Shown: positions 28,916-37,772, numbered from the stretch's first letter. The stretch is DNA of 64,000 bases from Longimicrobiales bacterium (GCA_958295645.1 OY282361.1:642927-706926), one strand, 5' to 3'. Program-made: numbers and translations. Notes: generated from the sequence alone by a model not told the origin.

Positions 28916-29977
28916 ATGTCCGCAGCGTCTTCCGAACTCGGCGGCCTGATTGCGAAGGCGGCCTCCGGGCAGGATCTGTCCGCCGCCGAGGCCAGGGCCG
29001 CCTTCCGGTGCATGATGGCGGGCGAGGCCTCGCCGGTGCGCATCGCGGCGCTGCTGGCCGCCCTGCAGGCGAAGGGGACGGTCGCGGCGGAGGTGGTCGG
29101 CGGGGTGGAGGCGCTCGCCGAAGTCATGGTGCGCGTGCCAGCTCGCCGACCCGGCGAGCTGGTGGACACCTGCGGCACGGGCGGCGGGCGGGTCTCGACG
29201 TTCAACGTGTCCACGGCGGCGGCGCTGGTCGCGGCGGCGGGCGGCGTAAGGGTGGCCAAGCACGGCAACCGCTCCTTCACGTCGCAGTGCGGCAGCGCCG
29301 ACGTGCTGGAGGCCCTCGGAGTGGCCGTCGAGATCTCGCCCGCCCGCATGGCGGCGGCTCTGTCGGCGACCGGCATCACGTTCATGTTCGCGCCGCGGCT
29401 GCACCCGGCGATGCGTCACGCGGTCCAGGTTCGGCGCGAGCTGGGCTTCCACACGATCATGAACCTGCTGGGCCCGTTGGCCAATCCCGCCGGCGCCCAG
29501 CGGCAGGTCGTGGGCGTGGCCGACCCCGCCCACTTGGAACTGGTGGCCGGCAGCCTGGCCGAACTCGGCCGCCGCAGGGCTCTGGTGGTGCACGGGGCGC
29601 CGGGAATGGACGAGGTGAGCCCCTGCGGACCGACCATGGTCGCGGAAGTGGACAGGGGACGGGTGTCCCGCTACGTCGTGGAGCCCAGCGAGATGGGCGT
29701 GGCCCCGGCGCCGGAATGCGAACTCGCCGGCGGACCGCCCAGCCGGAACGCGGTCATCGTGCGGGCGGTGCTGGACGGGTCGGAACGCGGCGCCCCCCGC
29801 TCGGCGGCGCTGGTCAACGCCGCCGCGGCGTTTCTTGTGGCCGGCGAGGTGGACAGCCTGCGCGAAGGGGCGGAGCGGGCAGGCCAAGCCATCGACTCCG
29901 GAGCTGCCGAAGCCAAGCTGGCCGCCCTCGCATCCGCCGTGCGGCCAAGCGAAACGCCGCCGGCCGCCGCGGGATAG
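28916..29977 (+). CDS. trpD: Anthranilate phosphoribosyltransferase TrpD
   Basis: 353 residues from ATG 28916. It attaches phosphoribose from PRPP to anthranilate in tryptophan synthesis. Seen: VDTCGTGGGRVSTFNVSTAA (PRPP-binding Gly-rich loop), KHGNRSFTSQCGSADVLEALG, FAPRLHPAMRHAVQVRRELG and NLLGPLANPAGAQRQVVGV, in the family order. Length is normal. It stands apart from trpCF-trpB-trpA because lexA and a possible small gene lie inverted between them. No trpE or trpG is present in the window. Confidence 0.95.
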   Translation: MSAASSELGGLIAKAASGQDLSAAEARAAFRCMMAGEASPVRIAALLAALQAKGTVAAEVVGGVEALAEVMVRVPARRPGELVDTCGTGGGRVSTFNVSTAAALVAAAGGVRVAKHGNRSFTSQCGSADVLEALGVAVEISPARMAAALSATGITFMFAPRLHPAMRHAVQVRRELGFHTIMNLLGPLANPAGAQRQVVGVADPAHLELVAGSLAELGRRRALVVHGAPGMDEVSPCGPTMVAEVDRGRVSRYVVEPSEMGVAPAPECELAGGPPSRNAVIVRAVLDGSERGAPRSAALVNAAAAFLVAGEVDSLREGAERAGQAIDSGAAEAKLAALASAVRPSETPPAAAG

Positions 29978-29987
29978 CCGACAGCCG

Positions 29988-30164
29988 TTAGTGAACCGTG
30001 TCCGGGGACGCGCTGTCGGCGCGAAAGTCTCCCGGTTCCGGCCGCTTGGCCGCCGGGGAATCGTCAGGCGCAGGCGCGGACGACTGCGCTCCCGCCGACT
30101 GCCGTGTCACCACCACTTTAGTGGCGTCGCGCGTCACCCGTCCCACCGCGAACATCATCTTCAT
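29988..30164 (-). CDS. Possible small protein (58 aa) downstream of lexA
   Basis: An ATG at 30164 is preceded at six to seven bases by a clear GGAGG, and 58 codons follow to a TAA at 29988. The peptide begins MKMMFAVGRVTRDATKVVV and then becomes Ala/Pro/Asp-rich. Third codon positions are mostly G or C, as in the neighbouring genes. It sits 79 bases after the lexA stop on the same strand, and the spacer contains an A/T-rich GTATAAGTATGA patch that might be a -10. I recognise no family. It may be cotranscribed with lexA; a chance frame remains possible. Confidence 0.4.
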   Translation of the reverse strand: MKMMFAVGRVTRDATKVVVTRQSAGAQSSAPAPDDSPAAKRPEPGDFRADSASPDTVH

Positions 30165-30243
30165 ATTATGCCTCCGGTCGTGCGTGCTCGTTCCTCGTCA
30201 TACTTATACTCCGGACGAGCCGCAAAAGTTCCGCTTCGCATTT

Positions 30244-30849
30244 TCAGTACGTCCTGATCAGCCCCACGACCAGTCCCTGGATCCTCACGTTGGCAGCCGG
30301 CTCGAAGATCGGCTTCATGCGGGGATTGGCAGGCTGGAGCCGCACTCGGCCGCCCGGTTCGCGATAGAGCCTCTTGACCGTGGCCGAGTCGCCGCCGACC
30401 AGCGCGACGACGACCTTGCCGTTCGGCGCCGTCTTGCACGCCTTGACCACGATGTAGTCGCCGTCGCGGATCTGCTCGTCGATCATGGACTCGCCGGAGA
30501 CGCGCAGGACGTAGTGGTTGCGCTGGCCGCGGATCATCCCCGGCGGCACGGGCAGGGTCTCCTGGGTCTGGACGGCTTCGATGGGCTCGCCCGCGGCCAC
30601 CGTCCCCAAGAGCGGCAGCGGGATCGCCGGATCGCGGTCGTCCAGCGGGAACTCCACCGACCGGCTCTCCCTGTATCTTCTACGAATGTATCCCTTGCGC
30701 TCGAGGTTGGAGAGGTGCTCGTGGACCGTGGCCAGCGACGTGTAGCCGAATTCCTCGCGGATTTCGTGGAAGCTCGGCGCGAAGCCGCTGCGGGCGATGA
30801 AGTCGCGCAGGTAGTCCAGGATTTCCTTTTGCCGCTTCGTGAGTGCCAT
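30244..30849 (-). CDS. lexA: LexA repressor
   Basis: 201 residues from ATG 30849. The N-terminal winged helix-turn-helix (MALTKRQKEILDYLRDFI, then SFHEIREEFGYTSLATVHEHL) binds SOS operators. The C-terminal S24 peptidase domain has the self-cleavage site VAA-GEP between Ala86 and Gly87, Ser121 (VSGESM) and Lys159 (SATVKR). RecA filaments trigger cleavage and release the DNA-damage genes. All key residues are present. I see no classical Bacillus or Escherichia SOS box upstream, but the spacer to trpCF has spaced CCGAA repeats that may be the local operator. Confidence 0.96.
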   Translation of the reverse strand: MALTKRQKEILDYLRDFIARSGFAPSFHEIREEFGYTSLATVHEHLSNLERKGYIRRRYRESRSVEFPLDDRDPAIPLPLLGTVAAGEPIEAVQTQETLPVPPGMIRGQRNHYVLRVSGESMIDEQIRDGDYIVVKACKTAPNGKVVVALVGGDSATVKRLYREPGGRVRLQPANPRMKPIFEPAANVRIQGLVVGLIRTY

Positions 30850-30969
30850 GACTTTCCACTCGAGTGAAGGTGAGGGGGACTTTGGGGAGGCCGCGCCGGG
30901 GCCGCTCCTCCGTCCGAACGACGCCCGAAATGAACGTAACCGAAAATAAACCGAATCGCAACTGGGCGG
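30850..30969. promoter_or_regulatory. lexA/trpCF divergent spacer with four spaced CCGAA repeats
   Basis: CCGAA begins at 30914, 30925, 30940 and 30951, so there are two pairs with an 11-base step and 15 bases between them. A step of one helical turn is typical of direct-repeat operators. The right-hand pair encloses the A/T-rich AAAATAAA, where a promoter could lie. The repeats could serve LexA itself or a tryptophan regulator; no known consensus is matched. Confidence 0.4.
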
Positions 30970-32463
30970 ATGGCTGACGGCATCTTGGACCGAATCGCCG
31001 CGTCGAAGGCGGAAGAGATATCGACGTTGCGGGCGAGGCGAAAGGACTTGGCTCGCGCGGCCCGGGACATGCCTCCCCCCCGTCCCGTCCTGGAGGGCCT
31101 GCGCGGCCGCCGGCAGCTGGGAGTCTTCGCCGAGGTCAAGCGCAGATCGCCGGGCGCGGGCGACATCGACCCGCAGCTGGAGCCCGCGGAACTGGCCTGC
31201 GCCTACGAGGCCGGCGGGGCGACGGCGGTCAGCGTGCTCACGGACGGTCCGTGGTTCGGGGGCTCCCTGGCCGATCTCGGCGCGGTGGCGCGGGCGGTCG
31301 GCATCCCCGTCCTGCGCAAGGACTTCGTGCTGGACCCGGTGCAGCTCGCCGAGGCGCGCGCGGCCGGCGCCGACATGGTGCTCCTGATCGCCCGCCTTCT
31401 GGACGGGCCGCTGCTGGCCGACCTGGAGGCCGAAGCTCGCGAAATGGGCATGACCGCCCTGGTGGAAGTCCACGACGAACGGGAGCTGGCCGCCGCGCTG
31501 GAGGCGGAGGCGGCGCTCGTGGGCGTCAACAACCGCGACCTGCGGACCTTCGCGACCGACTTGGCGGTGACGGAGCGGCTGGCCCGCCATGTGCCGCCGA
31601 ACGTCGTGCTGGTGTCCGAGAGCGGCATCGCGGAGGCGAAGGACGCGCGGCGAGTGGCGGAGGCGGGCGCCGACGCGGTGCTGGTGGGCGAGGCGCTGGT
31701 GCGGAGCGGGGACCCTCGCGCTGGGGTGGCGGCGTTGGCGGCGGTGGAGCGGAGAGGGCGGGGGCGTGTGTGGGCGCGCTGGAAGCGGGGGCGAGGCGTC
31801 GGCGTCAAGATTTGCGGCGTGACGGAGGCGGCGGGCGCACGGGCGGCGGAGACGGCGGGGGCGAGCTTCATGGGGGTGATTCTGTCGCCGGGGTATGGGC
31901 GGAGCGTGCCGGTGGAACGGGCGCGGGGGCTCTACGGGCTCTTCTCGGGGGTGCGCGTCGGCGTCTTCGTCGATGCTGGGCCGGGGCGGGTGTCCCGGGC
32001 GGCGGAGGAGCTGGCCTTGGACGTGGTCCAGCTGCACGGCGGCGAATCCCCGGAGACGGCCGCCCGGATCGCGGACGCGGGGCCTTGGGCCGTCTGGAAG
32101 TCCTTTTCCGTGAAGCCGGGCCGGTCGCTGTCCCGCTTGGCCCGGGAGGTCGAGGCTTACCGGGGCGTGCTCGACGGGGTGCTGGCCGACGCCTGGCATG
32201 ACGGGGCGCCCGGCGGGACCGGACGCTCGTTCGCCTGGGCCGGAGTGGGGGATGCGGTGCGGGAGTGCGCGGGGGAGGCGTTGTTCGTCGTCGCGGGAGG
32301 GCTCGGGCCCGAGAACGTGGCCGCGGCCGTCGGCGCCCTGGGCCCCGACGTCGTGGACGCCAGCTCCGGCGTGGAGTCGGCCGTCGGCGTGAAGGACGCT
32401 GCGAAGGCGTTTGCGTTCGTGGAGGCGGCTCGGCGCGCTTCGGCCGCCGGACGGCGGAATTGA
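30970..32463 (+). CDS. trpCF: Fused indole-3-glycerol phosphate synthase / phosphoribosylanthranilate isomerase
   Basis: 497 residues. Residues 1-258 are Trp[15 protein letters not shown] (catalytic Lys), [26 protein letters not shown] and [12 protein letters not shown]. Residues about 275-497 are Trp[13 protein letters not shown] (catalytic Cys), [21 protein letters not shown] and DASSGVES. Together they catalyse two successive tryptophan steps, isomerisation of phosphoribosylanthranilate and ring closure to indoleglycerol phosphate. The TrpC-TrpF order is the one known from Escherichia. A short Arg-rich linker (about 259-273) joins the two barrels. The stop overlaps a TTG of trpB. Confidence 0.95.
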   Translation: MADGILDRIAASKAEEISTLRARRKDLARAARDMPPPRPVLEGLRGRRQLGVFAEVKRRSPGAGDIDPQLEPAELACAYEAGGATAVSVLTDGPWFGGSLADLGAVARAVGIPVLRKDFVLDPVQLAEARAAGADMVLLIARLLDGPLLADLEAEAREMGMTALVEVHDERELAAALEAEAALVGVNNRDLRTFATDLAVTERLARHVPPNVVLVSESGIAEAKDARRVAEAGADAVLVGEALVRSGDPRAGVAALAAVERRGRGRVWARWKRGRGVGVKICGVTEAAGARAAETAGASFMGVILSPGYGRSVPVERARGLYGLFSGVRVGVFVDAGPGRVSRAAEELALDVVQLHGGESPETAARIADAGPWAVWKSFSVKPGRSLSRLAREVEAYRGVLDGVLADAWHDGAPGGTGRSFAWAGVGDAVRECAGEALFVVAGGLGPENVAAAVGALGPDVVDASSGVESAVGVKDAAKAFAFVEAARRASAAGRRN

Positions 32464-32465
32464 CG

Positions 32466-33665
32466 GTGGCGGGCGGCGAACGCGGGGAGCCCGGTCGGTT
32501 CGGCGGCTACGGAGGCCGCTACGTCCCCGAGACCCTGGTCCCGGCGTTGGACGAACTTTCCGTGGCGTACGCGGCGGCCTCCGCCGACCCGGAGTTCGCC
32601 TCCGGCTTGGACGCGCTGGCGGCGAAGTACGTGGGCCGTCCCACGCCTCTGTACCGGGCTCGTCGCCTGGAAGCCGCCTGCGGCGTGGCGCCCGTCCATC
32701 TCAAACGCGAAGACCTCAACCACACCGGCGCGCACAAGATCAACAACACGCTCGGCCAGGCGATGCTGGCGCTGCGGATGGGCAAGCCCAGGATCATCGC
32801 CGAGACAGGCGCGGGCCAGCACGGAGTGGCGACGGCCACGGCCTGCGCCCTGTTCGACCTGGACTGCGTCGTGTACATGGGCGTGGAGGACATCGAGCGG
32901 CAGTCCCTCAACGTCCACCGCATGGGACTTCTGGGCGCCGAGGTGCGGCCGGTGGCCTCCGGCGCGGGGACGCTCAAGGACGCCACCAACGAGGCGCTCC
33001 GCGATTGGGTCGCGAACGTGGGCAACACGCACTACGTCATCGGTTCGGTCGTGGGGCCGCATCCATTTCCCAGGATCGTGCGCGACTTCCAGGCGGTGAT
33101 CGGACGCGAGGCGCGGCGGCAGTTCCTCGAGGCGGAGGGTCGCCTTCCGGTAGCGGTGGTGGCCTGCGTAGGCGGCGGCTCCAACGCCATGGGGATGTTC
33201 CACGCCTTCGTGGACGACGAGGGCGTCGATCTGATCGGCGTGGAGGCGGCGGGGCACGGGGTCGGCACCGGGAAGTCCTCCGCCTCGCTGGCCGAGGGCC
33301 GCCCCGGGGTTCTGCACGGCTCGCTGAGCTATCTGCTTCAGGACGACGACGGCCAAGTCCGTCCCGCGCATTCGGCGGCCGCGGGCCTGGACTACCCGGG
33401 GGTCGGCCCCGAGCACGCCCATTTGAAGGACTCGGGGCGGGCGCGCTACGTGAGCGTCGGCGACGCCGAGGCGCAGGAGGCGTTCCGGCTCCTGGCCCGC
33501 TTGGAGGGGATCGTTCCTGCGCTGGAGTCGGCGCACGCCCTGGCCTGGGTGCAGGAGGCGGGCAGGCGCGGGTCGCTCGAGGGCCCGGTGGCGGTGTGCC
33601 TGAGCGGACGCGGGGACAAGGACGTGGGGCGGGGGGACGGAGGGCGCGGCTGGCGTGGCGATTGA
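32466..33665 (+). CDS. trpB: Tryptophan synthase beta chain
   Basis: 399 residues from GTG 32466; TTG 32460, which overlaps the trpCF stop as TTGA, is the alternative. It condenses indole and serine to tryptophan with PLP. Seen: [28 protein letters not shown] with the PLP lysine, [13 protein letters not shown], and GGGSNAMG for the phosphate of PLP. Length and motifs match TrpB1, the partner of TrpA. The C-terminus ends in an Arg/Gly/Asp-rich tail past SGRGDKD. The trpA start lies inside its last eleven bases. Confidence 0.95.
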   Translation: MAGGERGEPGRFGGYGGRYVPETLVPALDELSVAYAAASADPEFASGLDALAAKYVGRPTPLYRARRLEAACGVAPVHLKREDLNHTGAHKINNTLGQAMLALRMGKPRIIAETGAGQHGVATATACALFDLDCVVYMGVEDIERQSLNVHRMGLLGAEVRPVASGAGTLKDATNEALRDWVANVGNTHYVIGSVVGPHPFPRIVRDFQAVIGREARRQFLEAEGRLPVAVVACVGGGSNAMGMFHAFVDDEGVDLIGVEAAGHGVGTGKSSASLAEGRPGVLHGSLSYLLQDDDGQVRPAHSAAAGLDYPGVGPEHAHLKDSGRARYVSVGDAEAQEAFRLLARLEGIVPALESAHALAWVQEAGRRGSLEGPVAVCLSGRGDKDVGRGDGGRGWRGD

Positions 33666-34476
33666 CGAGCGCCGCGCGGGTGGAGGGGGACGCCTTCCGG
33701 GTGCGATTGGGAGGCGGTTCGCGACGCTGGCCGCGGCTGGTCGGCCGGGTTTCGTCCCCTACGTGACGGCGGGGTTCCCTTCGCTCGCCCACACGGCCGA
33801 ACTCCTGGCCGGATTGGCCGAGGCCGGGGCCGACGTGATCGAGCTGGGCGTTCCGTTCAGCGATCCCGTGGCGGACGGGCCGACGATCCAGCGCTCCTGC
33901 CAGCGCGCGCTGGAGGCGGGCACGACGCTCGACGGCGTGCTGGACGCGCTGGCCCGCTTCCGGAGCCGTAGCGACGTCCCCGTCGTCGTGTTCTCCTACC
34001 TGAATCCGTTGCACAGCCGGGGAATCGGGACGTTCCTGCGCGAAGCCGCCGACGCGGGCGCCGACGGCCTGCTGGTCACCGACTTGCCCGTGGGCGCCGA
34101 TCCCGCCCTGGAGGCGCAACTTGTCCAGTCCCCGCTCGACTCGGTTCGCTTGGCCGCTCCCACCACGCCCCCCGGCCGGCTCGCCGAGATCGCGCGGGCG
34201 TCCCAGGGCTTCCTCTACTACGTCGCGCGAACCGGCGTGACGGGCGCGCGGGCCGAACTCCGCAACGAGCTGGCCGAGGAGCTGAGCGCGGTCCGAGCCC
34301 TGTCGCCCCGTCCGGTCGCGGCCGGCTTCGGCATCTCGTCGCCTGCGCAGGCCCGAGTGGTCGGCGCCGTCGCGGACGCGGCCGTCGTGGGCAGCGCTCT
34401 GGTGGACCGCTTGGAAGAAGCCGGCGTGGAGAGCGCGGTGGAGCTGGCCCGGGCCCTGCGACGGGCGCTGGACTAG
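33655..34476 (+). CDS. trpA: Tryptophan synthase alpha chain
   Basis: 273 residues from GTG 33655, overlapping trpB by eleven bases. It cleaves indoleglycerol phosphate to indole and glyceraldehyde-3-phosphate and channels indole to TrpB. Seen: [29 protein letters not shown] with the catalytic Glu and Asp, [19 protein letters not shown] and [12 protein letters not shown]. Length is normal. It closes the trpCF-trpB-trpA string and is convergent with rqcH across 56 bases. Confidence 0.95.
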   Translation: MAIDERRAGGGGRLPGAIGRRFATLAAAGRPGFVPYVTAGFPSLAHTAELLAGLAEAGADVIELGVPFSDPVADGPTIQRSCQRALEAGTTLDGVLDALARFRSRSDVPVVVFSYLNPLHSRGIGTFLREAADAGADGLLVTDLPVGADPALEAQLVQSPLDSVRLAAPTTPPGRLAEIARASQGFLYYVARTGVTGARAELRNELAEELSAVRALSPRPVAAGFGISSPAQARVVGAVADAAVVGSALVDRLEEAGVESAVELARALRRALD

Positions 34477-34532
34477 CGTTCTGGGCACGGCCCTCCCGGT
34501 CGCGGATGTACCGGGCTTTGCGGCGCGCTGGC

Positions 34533-36215
34533 CTAGCCGTTGGGCGGCGCGGGCGTCTGGTCGCGCTGCGAAGGCGGCTCTCGATCGCAGGCCAGCCGAT
34601 CGGTCAGACTGGGATCGGGCGTCGCGAACACGGTTTCCACCCGTGCGGGCGCGACGCCGCCGGGCGCCGAGCCCCGGGGCTTGCGGACCCACTTGCGGCG
34701 CGTCCAGTCCACCGGCACTTGGCTGGATCCGCGGGCCCGAGAATGGTTGGCGGCCAAGACGGCGGCTTGGTTCAGGTCGGCGGCGGGCGGGCGCTCGGGA
34801 TGGTTCCAGCGGAGAACGACGTGGGCGCCGGCCGAATGGCGGGCGTGGAGCCAGATGTCGTTGGGGCGCGAACGCCGGAACGTGAGTTCGTCGTTGCGGC
34901 GCGGGCCGCGGCCCACGCGGATTTCCAACCCGCCGGAGCTGCGGTAGGTGCGGTAGGGAAGGGCGGCGGCGGTCGGGCCGGGGCGCGCACGAGCGACCGC
35001 CTTCTCCAGGGCCGCGACCTCTTCAAGGGCGAGCCCGGCTTCCAAGCGCCGCTGCCGCATTGCTTCGATGCGGGCCAGCTCCTCTTGGGTGGCGGCTAGG
35101 ACGCGGGCCAGTCCGGGGGCTGCGCGTTCCAGACGCGCGGCGCGGCGAAAGAGCCTGTTGGCGTGATCCTGGGGCCGAAGCTCCGGATCGAGCCGCAGGG
35201 TGCGGCGCCCGCCGTCGAACTCGGGCAGCGAAATCTCCGTCGCATCGCGCGGAATCTCGTGGAGGGACGACAGGATCAGGGTTGCGTCCTGGCGCAGGCG
35301 GTCGGCCCCGGCGGCGTTCTCCAGCGCCTCGCGTAGCCGCTTGGCCTTGCGCGACAGCCGGCCGGCTTCGGCCTCGATCAGTTGGGCGGCGCGGCCGCTC
35401 TGAGCGCCGTCGAGGCCCGCCGCCGCCGTGCGCATGGCCTCCAGGAGCGTCGACGCGGCAGTGGCGGCCACTCCCGAGACGGGCCAGGGATAGGGCTGCG
35501 GCCCCTCCGCGAGATGCAGGACTTGGGGCGCGACCTCTTCCATGCGGACCATCGAGACCCACCGCGCGAAGCCCTTCTCCGGCGTCGAGGCCCCGAGCAG
35601 ATGCGCCGCGTTGAGGCCGGAGGCGTAGGCCGCGCCGGACAACAGGTTGCGCTTGGCGCCGCCCGGGTCGCCACTCGTGGCCATCTCCGTCCAAGCGCGC
35701 AAGTCGATCCGCTCCGGCCCGCCGCAGTCCGCCTGCTCCGCCTGCCGTCCCTCCGCTGGCTCCGCCCGCCGTCCCCCCTCCGGGGCCGCCCACTTGCCCC
35801 CGATCCTCTGCGAAGGCGCCTTGGTCGCCACCAGCCGCTTTCGGACGACCAACGACGGCCCTTCCGCCAGGAGCACGTTCCACCGATTCGCCGAGAAGTC
35901 CACGACCAGCGCCGGATCCGGCCTGCTTCCACGCACCCGGCGCAGCCTCGCCAGCACCATCCGTTCGTCGGCCACCGCTTCGGCGCCCACGAACACGGCT
36001 GCCAACGCCTCGGCCTTGATCACGGGCTCCTGAGCCTGTTCCACGATCACGAAACCGCGTCCCGGCCACAGATCGATCGTCACCAGGCACTCGCGAAAGT
36101 AGGCGACGGCTTGCCGAGACTCGCGCCGCAGCCACAACGCGCGAAGACGCGACCCGGCCAGCCGCTCCGAGAGTTCGCCAGCGACGGCGCGCGCAAGGCA
36201 TGCGTCCCAGATCAT
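34533..36215 (-). CDS. rqcH: Ribosome quality-control factor RqcH (NFACT family)
   Basis: 560 residues from ATG 36215, chosen because MIWDACLARAVAGEL fits the NFACT-N start and GGAG lies about nine bases upstream; the frame stays open further but only through repetitive spacer. The N-terminal domain has the D-R-type binding surface, the middle is a long charged coiled coil (about residues 285-430), and the C-terminal NFACT-R domain shows NDIWLHARHSAGAHVVLR, AAVLAANHSRAR, VPVDWTRRKWVRKPRGSAPG. RqcH binds obstructed 50S subunits and adds alanine tails to stalled chains. The N-terminal half is more divergent than usual (a His/Pro-poor, Glu/Gln/Ala-rich insert near residues 140-165). Confidence 0.88.
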   Translation of the reverse strand: MIWDACLARAVAGELSERLAGSRLRALWLRRESRQAVAYFRECLVTIDLWPGRGFVIVEQAQEPVIKAEALAAVFVGAEAVADERMVLARLRRVRGSRPDPALVVDFSANRWNVLLAEGPSLVVRKRLVATKAPSQRIGGKWAAPEGGRRAEPAEGRQAEQADCGGPERIDLRAWTEMATSGDPGGAKRNLLSGAAYASGLNAAHLLGASTPEKGFARWVSMVRMEEVAPQVLHLAEGPQPYPWPVSGVAATAASTLLEAMRTAAAGLDGAQSGRAAQLIEAEAGRLSRKAKRLREALENAAGADRLRQDATLILSSLHEIPRDATEISLPEFDGGRRTLRLDPELRPQDHANRLFRRAARLERAAPGLARVLAATQEELARIEAMRQRRLEAGLALEEVAALEKAVARARPGPTAAALPYRTYRSSGGLEIRVGRGPRRNDELTFRRSRPNDIWLHARHSAGAHVVLRWNHPERPPAADLNQAAVLAANHSRARGSSQVPVDWTRRKWVRKPRGSAPGGVAPARVETVFATPDPSLTDRLACDREPPSQRDQTPAPPNG

Positions 36216-36737
36216 CAGCGTCTCCGGCTTTGGCCCGGCCGCGGTTCGCACGGGTCCGCGGCGACCCGCACGGCCCGGCGGCATCCCGTCTTGCCCCACG
36301 GCGCACGGCTCGGCAGCAAACCCGCACGGTCCCGCAACAACCCGCATAATCCCGCAACAATCCGCATAGCCCCGCAACAACCCGCGCGGCTCGGCGGCAA
36401 ACCCGCACGGCCCCGCGGCAACCCGTGCCGGCCCGCCACGAGCCGGTGTTACCCTTGTCGGCGAGGTCTCGAATCGTCCCCAAGGTAGCGAAACCGGCCC
36501 TTCCCCCCGAAGCGTCCGCCCCTCAAGCGTTGCGTCCAGCCTCCACCACCCCCAGGACCAGCGAGTCCCAGAACCCGCACAAGAATCCCCCCCGCCGCCG
36601 CCCATAGCACGCGTGCGGCCCAACCCAACGCCGATCCCGCGATCGCAACCGCCAACCCTCTCCACCCCCTCGTCGCCGCCGCCGCGGAGGGCGAGCTCCC
36701 CGCCTGGGCCGCGGCTACCCCGGCGCGCCGCCGCCAC
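36216..36737. other. 522-base spacer with a tandem-repeat array and the coding-like lead of the HD gene
   Basis: The left part, up to 36441, holds the 20-bp repeats described separately and serves as the leader of rqcH. From about 36480 to 36600 the plus strand is C-rich and shows nothing I can identify. From about 36609 to 36737 the reading frame of the next gene is coding-like (HPLVAAAAEGELPAW, then ARRRH) but has no ATG, GTG or TTG. Frame-1 GTG 36613 opens a Pro/Ser-rich shadow frame. Confidence 0.5.
36265..36441. repeat. 20-bp tandem-repeat array upstream of rqcH
   Basis: Clear units are 36301-36320, 36321-36340, 36341-36360, 36361-36380, 36381-36401 (21 bp), 36402-36421 and 36422-36441, with a more diverged unit at 36265-36284. 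Consensus is CCCGCANNNNCCCGCAACAA, itself built of two 10-base halves each beginning CCCGCA. Units 36321, 36341 and 36361 share an identical second half. There are no unique spacers, so this is not CRISPR. Function unknown; it lies in the 5' leader of rqcH. Confidence 0.75.
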
Positions 36738-37226
36738 ATGGCCCGGGTCGCCGACGTGCTCGACCGCTGGGCCGCCGACTTCGGCTTCTCGGAGCGCCGA
36801 ACGATCGCTTGGCGGGCCGCCGGTCACCTCCACGACGCCCTTCGCGACGCCCCGCCGCCCGAGCTGGCGATGCGCTTTCCGCGGACCGCCTCGCTGCCCG
36901 GACGCGCCCGCCACGGCCCCGCGGCGGCGATCCTGCTCCGCAGAGAAGGCCTGGACGATGCCGAGCTGCTCCGCGCAGTCCGCTGGCACACCCTTGGGTC
37001 GCGCAAGTTCGGACTCCTCGGCAAGGCGCTCTACGCGGCGGACTTCTTGGAGCCGGGCCGTCCCGCCCGGAGCCGCTGGCGGGCCGAATTGCGCGCTCGA
37101 GTGCCCGCCGAGATCGACCTCGTGCTCGCGGAGATAGCCGCCAGTCGAATCGATTACCTTTTGCGTGCGGGGCGTCCCTTGCAGCCGCGAACCATCAGGT
37201 TCTGGAATTCCCTCGTCGCCGGGTAG
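36738..37226 (+). CDS. HD-domain phosphohydrolase, YqeK-like
   Basis: 162 residues from ATG 36738, but the true N-terminus is probably longer. Seen: HLHDAL (HD motif), ARHGPAAAILLRREG, AVRWHTLGSRKFGLLGKALYAADFLEPGR, given here as the blocks VRWHTLGSRKFG and LYAADFLEPGR. This matches YqeK, a diadenosine tetraphosphate hydrolase of the HD superfamily that yields two ADP. The family needs a His before the first helix; it is encoded just before ATG 36738 (RRRH-M), in an open frame that reads sensibly back to about 36650. No ordinary start codon exists in that frame after the TAG at 36486. A non-AUG start or a sequence error is possible. Confidence 0.7.
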   Translation: MARVADVLDRWAADFGFSERRTIAWRAAGHLHDALRDAPPPELAMRFPRTASLPGRARHGPAAAILLRREGLDDAELLRAVRWHTLGSRKFGLLGKALYAADFLEPGRPARSRWRAELRARVPAEIDLVLAEIAASRIDYLLRAGRPLQPRTIRFWNSLVAG

Positions 37227-37231
37227 AGTCG

Positions 37232-37711
37232 ATGCGCGGTTCAGTCAAGAAGGGGTTGCTGGCGCTCGCCGGGGGCGCCGCCGTCGCGCTGGTGGCATCG
37301 GCTCTGGTGCAGTGGATTCCCGGCGGCAAGACCGAGGGGCCCGCGCCTTCTCCGGGGCGCGTGACGGTGGACGTGCGCAACGCGGGAGGCGTCGAGGGGA
37401 TGGGGCGCGCCGCCACCGACCGGCTCCGAACCGCCGGCTTCGACGTGGTGGACTTCGGCAACGCCTCCGCCTTCGATCAGGATTCCTCCGTGGTGATCGA
37501 CAGGGTGGGGAACCTGCGGACGGCCTCGGCGGTCGCGAACGTGCTGGGCATCGGCCGCGTCGCGAGCGAGCCGAACCCGAAACTGTTCGTGGACGTCACC
37601 GTAAGGCTTGGGGCGGACTGGCGCGCGCCGGAACCGGAACCCGTGGAGGAGCCCGAGTCCGATCCCGGCGGCCTGCTGAACTGGTTGCGCGGCCTCGTGA
37701 GCGCTAGGTGA
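37232..37711 (+). CDS. Membrane-anchored LytR C-terminal-domain protein
   Basis: 159 residues, ATG five bases after the HD gene. One N-terminal transmembrane helix (about residues 8-28), then a Pro/Gly linker, then a LytR_C domain at about 43-125: VTVDVRNAGGVEGMGRAATDRLRTAGFDVV split as VDVRNAGGVEGMGRAAT and LRTAGFDVVDFGNA, followed by IDRVGNLRTASAVANVLG and a closing strand KLFVDVTVRLG. The domain is found at the end of LytR-CpsA-Psr wall-glycopolymer ligases and alone in proteins of unknown role. Acidic Pro/Glu tail. In many bacteria it sits near yqeK and rsfS; here lepB follows. Confidence 0.75.
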   Translation: MRGSVKKGLLALAGGAAVALVASALVQWIPGGKTEGPAPSPGRVTVDVRNAGGVEGMGRAATDRLRTAGFDVVDFGNASAFDQDSSVVIDRVGNLRTASAVANVLGIGRVASEPNPKLFVDVTVRLGADWRAPEPEPVEEPESDPGGLLNWLRGLVSAR

Positions 37712-37772
37712 CCGGCCGAGGAGCGGCGGGGACGGCAGGGGGTGCCGCCCGCCCCCGGAAGAGCAGGTGACC

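Noticed and set aside
29977-30020. Terminator of trpD (GCCGACAGC ... GCTGTCGGC)
   Set aside because: The nine-base stem has a loop of about 25 bases and no T-run on either strand.
30850-30969. Classical SOS box upstream of lexA
   Set aside because: Neither the Bacillus CGAAC-type palindrome nor the Escherichia CTGT-N8-ACAG, nor the GTTC-N7-GTTC form, is present at proper spacing.
36265-36441. CRISPR array
   Set aside because: The units are contiguous, with no unique spacers, and no cas genes are present.
36613-37137. Alternative Pro/Ser-rich gene from GTG 36613
   Set aside because: It is frame-shifted relative to the HD protein over its whole length and has no recognisable motif.
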